Source: Candidatus Colenecus caballi
GTDB taxonomy: Bacteria; Bacteroidota; Bacteroidia; Bacteroidales; Bacteroidaceae
Direction of reading: 5' to 3'
Assembly: GCA_018065615.1 (NCBI GenBank)
Contig: JAGHSY010000054.1
Coordinates: 1-59,953 of the forward strand
DNA: 59,953 bases
This document shows, one piece after another, positions 1 to 9,114 of the stretch. Position 1 is the stretch's first letter. Every line of letters begins with the position of its first letter. The position numbers and the translations under genes are program-made. The notes beneath the pieces were generated by a model. That model had not been told where the DNA came from, searched no databases, and saw only the letters and a list, made by a program, of their open reading frames with translations.

Positions 1-759
1 CACAATTCCGGTATCTTCAATTGTGTGGTGTTCGTCAACGTTCAAATCACCCTTCACCACGACCTTCAGGTCCATGCCGCCGTGACGGCCAATCTGCTCA
101 AGCATGTGGTCAAAGAAGCCCAGACCGGTGCTGATCTCACACTGTCCGCTGCCGTCCAGGTTCAGTTCGACCAGGATGTCGGTCTCTTTTGTGGCGCGGT
201 GTGCGCTGGCACGCCTTTCGCCGCCAAAGATGAATTCGGCCACCTTCCACCAGTCGCGTGATGCGAAGGCGCATGTGTCCTTCAAGTCCGATGCAAGAGC
301 GTCAGCACTGTCCTGCAGCAGTATGGCGCGGCAGCCCAGGTTGCGGGCCAACTCCACGTCCGTGGCGCGGTCACCTATGACAAAACTGCCTGCCAGGTCG
401 TATTCATCGGACTCAAGGTAGCGGGTGAACATGCCGGTGCGGGGCTTGCGGGTGGGGGCGTTATCGGCCGGGAAACTGCGGTCAATTAGTATGTCGCTGA
501 ATGTGATGCCTTCACCTTTAAGGGTGTCAAGAATGAAGTTGTGCGTGGGCCAGAAGTCCTTTTCGGGGTATGACGGGGTGCCAAGGCCGTCCTGGTTGCT
601 GGCCATGACCAGTTCGAAATCCGTACGCTGGGCAAGGAATGACAGGCTTTTTATGACTCCCGGAACGAACTGCAGTTTCTCAAAGCTGTCAAGCTGTTCG
701 TCTGACGGTTCCACCACAAGCGTACCGTCGCGGTCAATGAAAAGGACACGTTTCTTCAT
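1..759 (-). CDS. hisB: Bifunctional histidinol-phosphatase / imidazoleglycerol-phosphate dehydratase (partial)
   Basis: Two-domain HisB catalysing imidazoleglycerol-phosphate dehydration and histidinol-phosphate dephosphorylation. The visible 253 residues start [15 protein letters not shown], an HAD nucleophile motif. An imidazoleglycerol-phosphate dehydratase domain follows and includes [12 protein letters not shown] and the metal-binding EHHTIED. The C-terminal third runs off the left edge of the window. The ATG at 759 lies one base after the hisC stop, so the gene is translated as the fourth cistron of the his operon. The family assignment is certain; only the 3' end is unseen. Confidence 0.97.
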   Translation of the reverse strand, partial: MKKRVLFIDRDGTLVVEPSDEQLDSFEKLQFVPGVIKSLSFLAQRTDFELVMASNQDGLGTPSYPEKDFWPTHNFILDTLKGEGITFSDILIDRSFPADNAPTRKPRTGMFTRYLESDEYDLAGSFVIGDRATDVELARNLGCRAILLQDSADALASDLKDTCAFASRDWWKVAEFIFGGERRASAHRATKETDILVELNLDGSGQCEISTGLGFFDHMLEQIGRHGGMDLKVVVKGDLNVDEHHTIEDTGIV

Positions 760-760
760 A

Positions 761-1795
761 TCACATTCTTTTAAGACATTCTATAAGTTCATCGTCCTCG
801 GCGCGGGTGCCTATGGTCACGCGCAGAGTGTTTCCGCAAAGGGCAATGCGGCTGCGGTTGCGGACAATTATCCCGTTGTCAACCAGATAGTTGTATGTAG
901 CCGATGCATCCTTGACGCGGGCCAGGAAGAAATTGGCGTCGCTGGGATAGACCTTTGTGCAGCAGTCAAGTGCGGCAAAATCCTTCATGAGGCGTGCGCG
1001 CTCTTCAAGCAGGGTGCAGACCCATACCTGGACGCGGTCGTACTGCTTGACCTCTTCAAGAGCCTTCTGCTGCGTAAGCTGGTTGACGTTGTACGGATAT
1101 TTTACCTTGTTCATGGTCTGTATTATTTCCTCCGATGCAAAGGCCATGCCCAGACGTATTCCGGCCATGCCCCATGCCTTTGAGAAGGTCTGCAGCACCA
1201 CGAGGTTGGGACGCGCGTCAAGCTGCTCAAGGAATGACGGCACGCCGGCAAAGTCAATGTAGGCTTCGTCAACAATGGTGATTCCGTCAAAACTGTCAAG
1301 AACCTTTTCAATGACAGCGCGGTCCAGATTGTTGCCGGACGGGTTGTTCGGAGAACAGAAGAACACCAGCTTGGTGTTACTGTCAATGGCGGCCAGCAGC
1401 TTGTCCGCATCGGGCTGGAAATTCTCATCCATCAGCACGCGGCGGTATTCCACTCCGTTAATGTCAGCGCACACGCCGTACATGCCGTACGTGGGCTCTA
1501 TGGCCACTGCGTTGTCCTGGCCGGGGCGGCAGAACATGCGCAGCATCAGGTCTATGGCCTCATCGCTGCCGTTGCCGAAGAACATCTGGCCGGGACGCAC
1601 GCCCTTGATGCGTGCCACGCGCTCCTTCAAATCACGCTGCAGCGGGTCTGGGTAGCGGTTGTACGGCTGGTTGTAGGGATTCTCATTGGCGTCAAGGAAC
1701 ACCTTGGCGTCCTTTCCCTGATATTCGTCGCGGGCCGAAGTGTACGGCTTCAGCGCGGCTATGTTGGGACGTAACAGTTCGTTCAGAGGTCTCAT
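761..1795 (-). CDS. hisC: Histidinol-phosphate aminotransferase
   Basis: PLP-dependent class I/II aminotransferase converting imidazole-acetol phosphate to histidinol phosphate, 344 residues (normal length). Visible signatures are NPYNRYPDP near the N-terminus, [23 protein letters not shown], the IVDEAYIDF aspartate loop and the PLP-lysine region [14 protein letters not shown]. Its ATG overlaps the hisD stop by four bases (ATGA), indicating translational coupling. Confidence 0.97.
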   Translation of the reverse strand: MRPLNELLRPNIAALKPYTSARDEYQGKDAKVFLDANENPYNQPYNRYPDPLQRDLKERVARIKGVRPGQMFFGNGSDEAIDLMLRMFCRPGQDNAVAIEPTYGMYGVCADINGVEYRRVLMDENFQPDADKLLAAIDSNTKLVFFCSPNNPSGNNLDRAVIEKVLDSFDGITIVDEAYIDFAGVPSFLEQLDARPNLVVLQTFSKAWGMAGIRLGMAFASEEIIQTMNKVKYPYNVNQLTQQKALEEVKQYDRVQVWVCTLLEERARLMKDFAALDCCTKVYPSDANFFLARVKDASATYNYLVDNGIIVRNRSRIALCGNTLRVTIGTRAEDDELIECLKRM

Positions 1796-3069
1796 GATTT
1801 CAAACGTATGGATACTGCATTCTTGTGGGCGTCAAGGGTCTCGGCTGCGGCCATGGTCTCAATGACGGGACCAAGTGCCTGCAGACCCTTCTCGGACAGT
1901 TCCTGGAAGGTTATCTTGCGCATGAAACTGTCAATGTTCACACCTGAATAGGCCTTGGCGTAGCCGCTTGTGGGCAGGGTGTGGTTGGTGCCTGAAGCGT
2001 AGTCGCCCGCACTTTCTGGAGAATAGGGACCCAGGAACACTGATCCTGCGTTCACCACGCGTCCTGCCAGTTCCATATAGTCCGATGTCTGTATGATAAG
2101 GTGTTCAGGGGCATACCTGTTGGTCATCTCTATAATCTGGTCGTTGTTTTCAAGAAGGACCAGACGGCTGTGCTCAAGGGCCGATGCGGCAATGTCCTGA
2201 CGGGGCAGCAGGGCCAGCTGGCGTCCGACTTCGGACTCGACCCTGTCCATGAGGGACTGTGATGTGGTCAGCAGCAGAACCTGGCTGTCACGTCCGTGTT
2301 CGGCCTGTGAGAGAAGGTCTGCGGCCACGTATGCGGGGTTGGCGTTTTCATCGGCAATGACCTCGACCTCGGACGGTCCGGCGGGCATGTCAATGGCCAC
2401 GTCCTTGAGTGACACAATCTGCTTGGCTGCAGTTACGTACGGGTTGCCGGGGCCGAAAATCTTCGATACCTTGGGCACGCTTTCAGTGCCGTAAGCCATG
2501 GCTGCAATGGCCTGTGAGCCGCCCAGCTTGAAGAAACGGTTCACGCCTGCAACCTGTGCGGCGTACAGTATAGCCGGGTTGACGCGGCCGTCAGGACCCG
2601 GAGGCGTGCACAGGACAATCTCCTGACAGCCTGCGGTGCGGGCTGGTATGGCCAGCATGAGTACGGTCGAGAACAGCGGTGCTGTGCCGCCGGGAATATA
2701 CAGGCCTACAGATGTGATTGGCACGGCTTTCTGCCAGCATACAACGCCTGGAGCGGTTTCCACCTTACTTAATGATGGCAGCTGTGAGGCATGGAACTTG
2801 CGTATGTTTGCGGCAGCCCGGTCAATGGCTGACTTGAGTTCTGCCGGAACAAGGTCCGATGCGGCCGCAAGCTCTTCAGGGCTGACTGCAAGGCTGTCCA
2901 GCTGAACTCTGTCAAACTGAAGTTCATAGTCGCGCAGTGCCTTGTCGCCACCTGCGCGTACGGTGTCCAGCACTGTCTGCACGCGCTCATACAGTCCTGC
3001 AACGCTCAGAGCCGGTCTGGCAAGCAGCCCGTCCCACTGTGAGCGGTCCGGATAAATGACTTTCCTCAT
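1792..3069 (-). CDS. hisD: Histidinol dehydrogenase
   Basis: NAD-dependent four-electron oxidation of histidinol to histidine, the last step of the pathway. 425 residues, typical length. Diagnostic blocks include [43 protein letters not shown] and the zinc/catalytic region [10 protein letters not shown], followed by APEHLI and [10 protein letters not shown]. It overlaps hisG by four bases upstream and hisC by four bases downstream. Confidence 0.98.
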   Translation of the reverse strand: MRKVIYPDRSQWDGLLARPALSVAGLYERVQTVLDTVRAGGDKALRDYELQFDRVQLDSLAVSPEELAAASDLVPAELKSAIDRAAANIRKFHASQLPSLSKVETAPGVVCWQKAVPITSVGLYIPGGTAPLFSTVLMLAIPARTAGCQEIVLCTPPGPDGRVNPAILYAAQVAGVNRFFKLGGSQAIAAMAYGTESVPKVSKIFGPGNPYVTAAKQIVSLKDVAIDMPAGPSEVEVIADENANPAYVAADLLSQAEHGRDSQVLLLTTSQSLMDRVESEVGRQLALLPRQDIAASALEHSRLVLLENNDQIIEMTNRYAPEHLIIQTSDYMELAGRVVNAGSVFLGPYSPESAGDYASGTNHTLPTSGYAKAYSGVNIDSFMRKITFQELSEKGLQALGPVIETMAAAETLDAHKNAVSIRLKS

Positions 3070-3917
3070 AATATCATCTTTTCAATGGGCAGGACAAGGA
3101 TGCCTTCTGCTCCAAGTGACTTAAGTTTACCAATTATTTCCCAGAAACGCTTCTCGTCAAGGACGGTATGCACAGAACTCCAGCCGCTCTGTGCAAGCGG
3201 CATGACTGTGGGACTCTTTATGCCGGGCAGAACACCGGTAACATCGGACAGACGGTCATTGGGCACGTTCATCATGATGTATTTCTTGCCCTGTGCGGCC
3301 TTGACGGCATCAAAGCGGAACAGCAGTTCTTCAAGTACGGCCTTCTTTTCATCATCCATCTTGGGGTTGCCAATCAGTAGGGCTTCGGACTGCATTACGA
3401 CCTCGACTTCACGCAGGTTGTTGCTGACCAGGGTGGAACCGGAACTGACAATGTCAAAAATGGCATCAGCAAGTCCGATGCCGGGAGCAATCTCGACAGA
3501 ACCGGTTATGACGTGGGTTTCGGCCTTGATTCCGTTTTTCTTGAGGAATGAATTCAGAATACCGGGATATGATGTGGCAATCTTCTTGCCGTTGAACCAT
3601 TCAAGTCCGGGGTAGTCAATGGCTTTTGGAATGGCAAGCGACAGACGGCAGCGGCTGAATCCCAGACGCTTTATGACATCGGCCTTTTCAGCGCGTTCAA
3701 CGAATTCGTTCTCTCCTACAATGCCCACATCGGCCACACCGCCGGCTACGGACTGGGGTATGTCGTCGTCGCGGAGGAAAAGGACTTCGACCGGGAAGTT
3801 TCCGGACTGTACCAGAAGTGTTCTCTTTGATACTCCAAGGCTGATGCCTGATTCCTGAAGGAGCTCCATTGTCTCATCATAGAGACGCCCCTTTGACTGT
3901 ACTGCTATTCTCAACAT
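3066..3917 (-). CDS. hisG: ATP phosphoribosyltransferase, long form
   Basis: First and committed step of histidine synthesis (ATP + PRPP). The 283-residue length and the C-terminal segment after about residue 205 indicate the long HisG form with an ACT-like regulatory domain, so histidine feedback without HisZ is expected. N-terminal MLRIAVQSKGRLY, VADVGIVGENEF and the PRPP-type region GLADAIFDIVSSGSTL are visible. The start at 3917 follows the attenuator terminator at 3943-3971 by about 25 bases. Confidence 0.97.
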   Translation of the reverse strand: MLRIAVQSKGRLYDETMELLQESGISLGVSKRTLLVQSGNFPVEVLFLRDDDIPQSVAGGVADVGIVGENEFVERAEKADVIKRLGFSRCRLSLAIPKAIDYPGLEWFNGKKIATSYPGILNSFLKKNGIKAETHVITGSVEIAPGIGLADAIFDIVSSGSTLVSNNLREVEVVMQSEALLIGNPKMDDEKKAVLEELLFRFDAVKAAQGKKYIMMNVPNDRLSDVTGVLPGIKSPTVMPLAQSGWSSVHTVLDEKRFWEIIGKLKSLGAEGILVLPIEKMIL

Positions 3918-3942
3918 ATATCTTATTGTTACTTATTCCAAC

Positions 3943-3971
3943 AAAAAAGGCTCACCGTCATTCGGCAAGCC
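3943..3971 (-). terminator. his attenuator terminator with mutually exclusive antiterminator
   Basis: Read on the minus strand, 3971-3963 (GGCTTGCCG) pairs with 3957-3949 (CGGTGAGCC) around a five-base loop. This 9-bp stem has two G-T pairs and is followed by six T residues (3948-3943), giving an intrinsic terminator. The upstream segment 4003-3996 (CGGTAGGC) can instead pair with 3970-3963 (GCTTGCCG), destroying the terminator stem. That segment begins one base past the leader stop codon (4005-4007), so a ribosome at the stop would mask it, whereas one stalled on the His codons would leave it free. Confidence 0.88.
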
Positions 3972-4004
3972 CTTTATATTTGACACGACAATCAAGCCTA
4001 CCGA

Positions 4005-4052
4005 TCAGGATCTGCAGGTATGATGATGGTGGTATGATGCAATTCTTTTCAT
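4005..4052 (-). CDS. hisL: his operon leader peptide
   Basis: A 15-residue reading frame, MKRIASYHHHHTCRS, has four consecutive His codons at 4031-4020 and stops at 4005-4007, just upstream of the antiterminator segment. It sits between a clear promoter and the attenuator terminator of hisG. The arrangement matches classical histidine attenuation: low charged tRNA-His stalls the ribosome on the His run and permits read-through. The ATG lies within a few bases of the predicted transcription start, so it would be translated from a nearly leaderless end. Confidence 0.88.
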   Translation of the reverse strand: MKRIASYHHHHTCRS

Positions 4053-4060
4053 TTCGTGTG

Positions 4061-4092
4061 CAAAGTTATACCGAAACATCGGAACAAGCAAA
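4061..4092 (-). promoter_or_regulatory. Bacteroidetes-type promoter of the his operon
   Basis: On the minus strand there is a -33 element TTTG (4092-4089), 20 bases of spacing, and a -7 element TAACTTTG (4068-4061) matching TAnnTTTG. The predicted start lies around 4053-4057, directly before the leader-peptide ATG at 4052. Confidence 0.85.
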
Positions 4093-4116
4093 CTTTTAGC
4101 CGTATAAAAATGCCTG

Positions 4117-4148
4117 TTTGGACATATTATAAATAATGTATATCTTTG
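4117..4148 (+). promoter_or_regulatory. Bacteroidetes-type promoter of the lytic transglycosylase operon
   Basis: TTTG at 4117-4120, 20-base spacer, TATCTTTG at 4141-4148. It is divergent from the his promoter. The -7 box overlaps a TTG at 4146 that could be mistaken for a start codon, so the real start is the ATG at 4170. Confidence 0.85.
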
Positions 4149-4169
4149 CGGCGGTTCCAATCCGCAAAT

Positions 4170-4931
4170 ATGGAGAAAACTCAATACAACGGACCGGAAA
4201 TGACCGCCAAAAAGGTCGTAGTCCTGCTTCTGACAGCATCTGCCATTCTGGTTCTTTTTCTGACCAGGACAGTAAAGTCTGAAGCTGAACCGGAAATTGA
4301 AACGTCCTGGCAGCAGGTTGAAAGAAACCATACTTACATATCCCCATACGATTCCCTTTTCCGCCAGTATGCGGACAGTGTCTGCGACTGGAAAATGCTG
4401 GCTGCAATAGCTTATGTGGAGTCAAAGTTCGATACGGCTGCGGTTTCCGGCAGCGGCGCAAGGGGACTCATGCAGATAATGCCGGCCACATACAGTCGCA
4501 TGCTGGCCAGGATGGGCGTACGTGACACCAGCGCACGCAGCATAGAACTGGACATAAGGGTGGCGGTCCGATATCTGGATGAATTGAACTCCACGTTCAG
4601 TTTCATCAGTGACGGGGAAAGGATGAACTACATACTGGGCAGTTACAACGGCGGTCCCAGCCATATATTCGATGCAATGCGCATAGCAAGGAAAAATGGA
4701 CAGAACCGTTACAGCTGGTGCAGCCTGACTCCCGTAATCATGTCGCTTTCAGATCCTGCAGTGTATAATGACAGCGTGTGCAGGTCCGGCTGTTTTTACG
4801 GAACTGAAACATTGCAGTATGTAAGCCGTGTCAACAGGAAATATAACGAATACAGACGTCAGGAACTCTTGTTCCAGGCAATAGAAAAACTAGCAGAAAA
4901 CAACAGGAATGAGATACATCATAACAATTGA
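4170..4931 (+). CDS. Membrane-anchored lytic transglycosylase (SLT domain)
   Basis: Cleaves the peptidoglycan MurNAc-GlcNAc bond with anhydro product formation. After a cytoplasmic stub there is one hydrophobic segment (VVVLLLTASAILVLFL), then an SLT/MltF-C type catalytic domain: AYVESKFD containing the catalytic Glu, SGARGLMQIMPAT, and SYNGGPSHI. 253 residues from the ATG at 4170, chosen because the upstream TTG lies inside the -7 box. The C-terminal coding end overlaps the next gene by 23 bases, suggesting co-transcription. Confidence 0.9.
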   Translation: MEKTQYNGPEMTAKKVVVLLLTASAILVLFLTRTVKSEAEPEIETSWQQVERNHTYISPYDSLFRQYADSVCDWKMLAAIAYVESKFDTAAVSGSGARGLMQIMPATYSRMLARMGVRDTSARSIELDIRVAVRYLDELNSTFSFISDGERMNYILGSYNGGPSHIFDAMRIARKNGQNRYSWCSLTPVIMSLSDPAVYNDSVCRSGCFYGTETLQYVSRVNRKYNEYRRQELLFQAIEKLAENNRNEIHHNN

Positions 4932-6402
4932 CCAGCGCACTTCATCATCAAAGGCTCTGCTTTTTGATGAAAAGCTGAATCTGGTCAGTCACAGAATAAT
5001 ACCACACCGCATATTCCACCCTAAGGATGACTGGGCCGAGGCCGATGCGGAAGAGATATACCGCAACACCATAGAGGCCATAAGGCAGCTTGACCTGCCT
5101 GTCACTGCGGACAACACGTTCTCTTTGTCAATTGTAAACCAGCGTGAGACATTCGTAATCTGGGACAGGACGACCGGAAAACCGGTCTATCATGCCGTGA
5201 TGTGGCAGTGCCGCCGTGGCGCCGCATTCTGTCAGAGCCTTGTCGAACAGGGGCTGGAGACGGCGCTTCGTGAGCGAACAGGACTTGTTCCCGATCCGTA
5301 TTTTTCAGCCAGCGGAGTGAAATGGGTGCTGGACAACATTGAAAGTGTCCGTGAACGTGCTGAAAGGGGAGACCTTCTGTTCGGAACCATAGACACCTGG
5401 CTGCTTTGGAAGCTGACAGGCGGCAAGGTCCATGCAACTGACTATTCCAACGCATCACGCACACTGCTCTTCAACATAAGGGATCTGGAGTGGGATTCTG
5501 AAATGCTCAAACTCTTTACCGTGCCGGCATGCATGATGCCCGAAGCCCGTCCATCGGACTCCATATTCGGAGAGACCGATATTGAAGGCATCCTGCCTGA
5601 AAAGGTGAAGATTGCGGGCGTGCTTGGCAATTCACACGGTGCGCTGGTAGGTCAGCTCTGTCTTGATCCGGGAATGGGAAAGACAACGTATGGAACCGGT
5701 TCTTCCGTCATGTTCAACATAGGCGAAGAACCCATGATCGCCCCGAACGGGATGGTCTGTTCTGTGGGCTATTCGCTCTTTGACCGTACCTGTTACGTAC
5801 TTGAAGGACACGTCCATTCGTCCGGCGCAGTTCTGGACTGGCTGACTGACAATCTGCGTCTGGTCGGTTCCAGTGAGGATACGCAGCAGCTGGCAATGAG
5901 TGTTCCGAACAACGGCGGCGTGTATTTCGTGCCGGCTTTCTCCGGTCTGGGGTCGCCCTGGTGGGTGCCTGAGGCCAAGGCTATGATAACGGGCCTGACC
6001 ATGTCATCGACCCGCGCCCATGTGGTGCGTGCCGCGCTTGAATCAATTGCATATCAGGTGGCCGACGTTGTTGAACTGGTTACACGTGACCTGAAATCAT
6101 CGCTGCGTGAACTTGCCATTGACGGAGAGTCTGCAAAGAATGACTTCCTCATGCAGTTCCAGGCTGACATTCTTGGCTTCCCGGTAAAGCGCATGGGGCT
6201 TGAAGAGGCATCGGGACTTGGTTCCGCCATTCTGAACTGCTGCGCCTGCGGCATATTGACTTCCATTGACCAGGTCAGGGAAATACGCCGGATCAGTGAG
6301 ATCTGCATGCCTGAAATGAAGGCCGATGAACGCGTCCGTAACCGTCAGGGATGGCTGCAGAGCGTGCATACTGTGATGCTTGCGGCAAAGAAGAATTCTT
6401 AA
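4909..6402 (+). CDS. Glycerol-kinase-like FGGY carbohydrate kinase with altered catalytic site
   Basis: 497 residues aligning by eye over full length with glycerol kinase: [21 protein letters not shown], the WQCRR block, [22 protein letters not shown], and [13 protein letters not shown]. Three normally conserved positions differ: the ATP-loop IDQGT reads IDQRT (Arg10), the segment holding the catalytic aspartate (GDQ in E. coli GlpK, Asp245) reads GNSH (Asn241), and DGG reads DGE. It may be a paralogue with changed substrate or weak activity, so a plain glpK name is withheld. It overlaps the lytic transglycosylase start-side and converges with smpB (4-bp overlap). Confidence 0.8.
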   Translation: MRYIITIDQRTSSSKALLFDEKLNLVSHRIIPHRIFHPKDDWAEADAEEIYRNTIEAIRQLDLPVTADNTFSLSIVNQRETFVIWDRTTGKPVYHAVMWQCRRGAAFCQSLVEQGLETALRERTGLVPDPYFSASGVKWVLDNIESVRERAERGDLLFGTIDTWLLWKLTGGKVHATDYSNASRTLLFNIRDLEWDSEMLKLFTVPACMMPEARPSDSIFGETDIEGILPEKVKIAGVLGNSHGALVGQLCLDPGMGKTTYGTGSSVMFNIGEEPMIAPNGMVCSVGYSLFDRTCYVLEGHVHSSGAVLDWLTDNLRLVGSSEDTQQLAMSVPNNGGVYFVPAFSGLGSPWWVPEAKAMITGLTMSSTRAHVVRAALESIAYQVADVVELVTRDLKSSLRELAIDGESAKNDFLMQFQADILGFPVKRMGLEEASGLGSAILNCCACGILTSIDQVREIRRISEICMPEMKADERVRNRQGWLQSVHTVMLAAKKNS

Positions 6403-6866
6403 CCTATCTTGAAGGCGCGGGCCATTTCGCGCTTGTCTTCATTTTCACGGATTGAGTCGCGCTTGTCAAACTCACGCTTGCCCTTTGCAAGCGCGATGAC
6501 AAGTTTGGCAAGGCCTTTGTCACCTATGAACAGACGGGTGGGGACTATGGTGAATCCGGGGTTCTTGCTGTCCTGTGCCAGTTTCCTGAGCTCTTTTCCG
6601 GTGAGCAGCAGCTTGCGGTCGCGCTTGGCTTCATGGTTGTTGTATGAACCGTAGAAATACTGCGCCACATGCATGTTCCTGACCCACAGCTCTCCGTTTA
6701 TGAAGGTGCAGTAAGTGTCGGTGAGACTTGCCTTGGAATCACGTATGGACTTGATTTCCGTACCCGTCAGAACGATGCCTGCCGTGTAGGTGTCAATGAG
6801 TTCGTACTCAAACGAAGCCTTCTTGTTCTTTATGTTTACCGTTTTTGTGGCAGTACGTTTGGCCAT
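6399..6866 (-). CDS. smpB: SsrA-binding protein
   Basis: Binds tmRNA and delivers it to stalled ribosomes in trans-translation. 155 residues, normal length. Conserved segments include [27 protein letters not shown], which continues as [10 protein letters not shown], then [13 protein letters not shown] and the basic tail [10 protein letters not shown]. Its start is two bases after the stop of the NigD-like gene, so the two are probably co-transcribed. Confidence 0.96.
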   Translation of the reverse strand: MAKRTATKTVNIKNKKASFEYELIDTYTAGIVLTGTEIKSIRDSKASLTDTYCTFINGELWVRNMHVAQYFYGSYNNHEAKRDRKLLLTGKELRKLAQDSKNPGFTIVPTRLFIGDKGLAKLVIALAKGKREFDKRDSIRENEDKREMARAFKIG

Positions 6867-6868
6867 AA

Positions 6869-7660
6869 TCAGAAGTCAAACGGTATTTTGACAGACAGAG
6901 TGTTGCTGTCAACAATCTTAATGTACTTGCCGGGGCTCTGTGACGAGAGGGCACGCAGCGTGTCAGGCATTGTTACCTTGACCATGATGCTGTCCTTGTC
7001 AAGACGGTCCAGAATATTCAGAAGAGAATCCCGACGGGCCTGTTCCTGCGCGCCTGCTGCAGGCTTGCGCAGTGATGATATGTCACAGGTCAGAAGCGCT
7101 TCCGTATTCATTCCGAAACGGGCAGTGGGTATATCGGAATAGACGCACATGATGAGTGTGTCCCTTTTTACACCTGTCGGGTAAATGCTGAATGTGGCCT
7201 TGTCATCTATTGACGGAATTGAGAATCCCGGTGCGACATTCACGAAATGGCCTGCGGCCCAGATATCCGGATAGACGAAATTCACGAAACAGTATTCCGT
7301 GAACTGGTAGTAGCTGTTCAGAGTGTCAGACGGTATGGTGTCTGCAAACTGAAGCGGGTCAAGCACCATGAGTTCGTCAAGGGTGAATGTGCTGTTGTTC
7401 ATGTCTCCGACGGCATCGAATGATATGGAGACCATGACACGGTCACCGTCTTTGACATTGTAGCGTGCCATGTCAAGGGTGTCCCTGAAGTTCTTTATGA
7501 CGGGCTGGTCGGTATAGCCGTCAAAAGCAAGCCAGGCCTTTGAAAGGCGTGTCTGTACGGTGGCCACACGGAACAGCTGCTCGTGATAGGTGGGCTGCTC
7601 CATCTTATTGCAGGATATAAAAGCCAGCAGGGCAGCGCACAATATGGTCTTTGTCTTCAT
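6869..7660 (-). CDS. NigD-like lipoprotein
   Basis: 263 residues with a lipoprotein signal (lipobox LLAFISC, Cys17). The remainder is beta-rich, with a probable N-terminal OB-like part ([17 protein letters not shown]) and a C-terminal beta-sandwich ([22 protein letters not shown]), resembling the Bacteroidales NigD-like family. Function is unknown; an envelope location is inferred. It is the first gene of a unit with smpB. The family call rests on overall pattern, not a catalytic motif. Confidence 0.65.
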   Translation of the reverse strand: MKTKTILCAALLAFISCNKMEQPTYHEQLFRVATVQTRLSKAWLAFDGYTDQPVIKNFRDTLDMARYNVKDGDRVMVSISFDAVGDMNNSTFTLDELMVLDPLQFADTIPSDTLNSYYQFTEYCFVNFVYPDIWAAGHFVNVAPGFSIPSIDDKATFSIYPTGVKRDTLIMCVYSDIPTARFGMNTEALLTCDISSLRKPAAGAQEQARRDSLLNILDRLDKDSIMVKVTMPDTLRALSSQSPGKYIKIVDSNTLSVKIPFDF

Positions 7661-7678
7661 TCTGTTTTATTTTTTTTG

Positions 7679-7686
7679 CAAAGATA
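7679..7686 (-). promoter_or_regulatory. -7 element before the NigD-like gene
   Basis: The minus strand reads TATCTTTG (TAnnTTTG) about 20 bases before the ATG at 7660. A matching -33 TTTG at 19-20 bases is not evident, so the call rests on the -7 box. Confidence 0.6.
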
Positions 7687-7698
7687 CACAATTCTTGA

Positions 7699-7851
7699 AC
7701 TATATTTGCCATAAGCGGATCTTTGTCCGGAAATGGGCGGAACCCCCAGCTGGAGGACAATTTCAAGGTCCAGTCCCTGTTTGACCAGTATGAAGTGGAA
7801 CCTTACATGAGAAGGCGCGCCTACAGGAAGGCGCTGGCTGCAATTCCCTGA
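7699..7851 (+). pseudogene. Possible gene remnant (C-terminal tail of an unidentified protein)
   Basis: An open stretch of about 50 codons ends in TGA at 7849-7851. Its last part reads like a natural protein terminus (QLEDNFKVQSLFDQYEVE, then PYMRRRAYRKALAAIP). There is no convincing start codon in frame, although a TATATTTG box lies at 7701-7708. It fills the gap between two minus-strand genes and stops one base before the porin stop. It could be a decayed gene end or a short gene with a non-ATG start; I do not recognise the family. Confidence 0.3.
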
Positions 7852-9111
7852 TCAGAATCTGTAGCAGACGCAGGCGTTGAGCCTGTTGGCATAGCCCATG
7901 TCCGCCCCGCCATCGGAATATATCCATTTGCGGCCGTTAAGGTATTCTACGCCCAGAAAGCAGGTGGGTGAGAAATAGTAGAACAGATTTGCCGCAATGT
8001 AGTCTGAATTCTTGAACCTGTCAGCTGTGAGCAGACCCTTGTTGTCAAGGTGGCAAAGCCCGAATACGACAGAACTCCTGAGCGTCTTTGACCACTTGTA
8101 GCTGGCTGACGCATAGCCGCCGGCAGCAGGCAGCGGAGCAAGAGTCGGATAGCCCTGACTGTCAAAGCCGTTCTCCATTCCCAGGCTCAGGCCCAGGCCG
8201 GCAAGGTCCTGTATGTAGTATGATACGCCCTTGCCGTAAATTCCCTGCGCGGAAAGTGTCAGCTTGTCTGACGGGCTGAAGTTGCCGCTGAGCGAGAAAC
8301 CGTAGCCTGACGCATATTTGGTGATTCCGTCCGATGCTGTACTGAATCCGCTCTTTGATGTCCAGTAGCTTACCTGACGCAGCAGAAGTCCCGCCTGGAC
8401 GTGGCCTCTGTCACCGCGGTATTTCAGGTGGACGGCCAGATCCGGGAAACTGTTGTAGTCCGATGATACATTGTATTCCTGAAAGGAATCGCCTATGGTA
8501 TGAGGTGCTTCCAGAGCCGCGGCGGCTGTCCATCGGCCCATAGGAAACGTGTAGCCTATCAGATTGTGGACCATGGCTATCTGAGTATTCGGGCCTTGCA
8601 GGTCCACTGTCATGGGACCGGCTTCAAGGTCCATGAAGAAGGAGTAGGTCTTTCCTATTGTGAATCTGTCAACTGAGACGTACGCTTTGCTGAGCAAGAT
8701 GTAGTCGGTGCCATCAATTTCGGCGCCCTGCAGCTGCAGGTATGCCGTGACCGTGTGTCTGCCTTTTGTGGCACGCGCCTTCACGTAAACATTGGATCCT
8801 GTGGCTGTGTAGCCGAAATGGTCGGTTTTGTCAACGGGAATGGCAATGGTGCCGGGGCTGAACGAGTATCCGTCCATGGCACCGTCAAAGTCATAGAATG
8901 TATTGAGATGGACCATGCCGCCTATGCCCAACGAAAAGCGCTTTTCATTGTCTGTGATCATGAAACGCGGGTCTGAGTCGTCTCTGTGGGCTTTCTGGAA
9001 ATAGCCCAGTTGCGGTTCGTATCTGTCCGGGTCAACCGCGGTTGTGTCAACGCGCTGGGCGAAAGCCAGTGCCGGCAGCAGCAATGCCGTTATGGTCAGC
9101 AGCCTCTTCAT
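7852..9111 (-). CDS. DcaP-like outer-membrane porin
   Basis: 419 residues with a signal peptide (MKRLLTITALLLPALAFAQ) followed by a beta-barrel pattern. DcaP-like features are GIGGMVHLNTFYDFDG, YTATGSNVYVKARATKG, TIGKTYSFFMDLEAGP, PNTQIAMVHNLIGY, and an aromatic C-terminus ending in YRF. The expected role is outer-membrane diffusion of small, possibly anionic, solutes. It lies three bases downstream of the choloylglycine-hydrolase-like gene and is surely co-transcribed with it, which suggests import or export of that enzyme's substrate or product. Confidence 0.75.
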   Translation of the reverse strand: MKRLLTITALLLPALAFAQRVDTTAVDPDRYEPQLGYFQKAHRDDSDPRFMITDNEKRFSLGIGGMVHLNTFYDFDGAMDGYSFSPGTIAIPVDKTDHFGYTATGSNVYVKARATKGRHTVTAYLQLQGAEIDGTDYILLSKAYVSVDRFTIGKTYSFFMDLEAGPMTVDLQGPNTQIAMVHNLIGYTFPMGRWTAAAALEAPHTIGDSFQEYNVSSDYNSFPDLAVHLKYRGDRGHVQAGLLLRQVSYWTSKSGFSTASDGITKYASGYGFSLSGNFSPSDKLTLSAQGIYGKGVSYYIQDLAGLGLSLGMENGFDSQGYPTLAPLPAAGGYASASYKWSKTLRSSVVFGLCHLDNKGLLTADRFKNSDYIAANLFYYFSPTCFLGVEYLNGRKWIYSDGGADMGYANRLNACVCYRF

Positions 9112-9114
9112 AGT

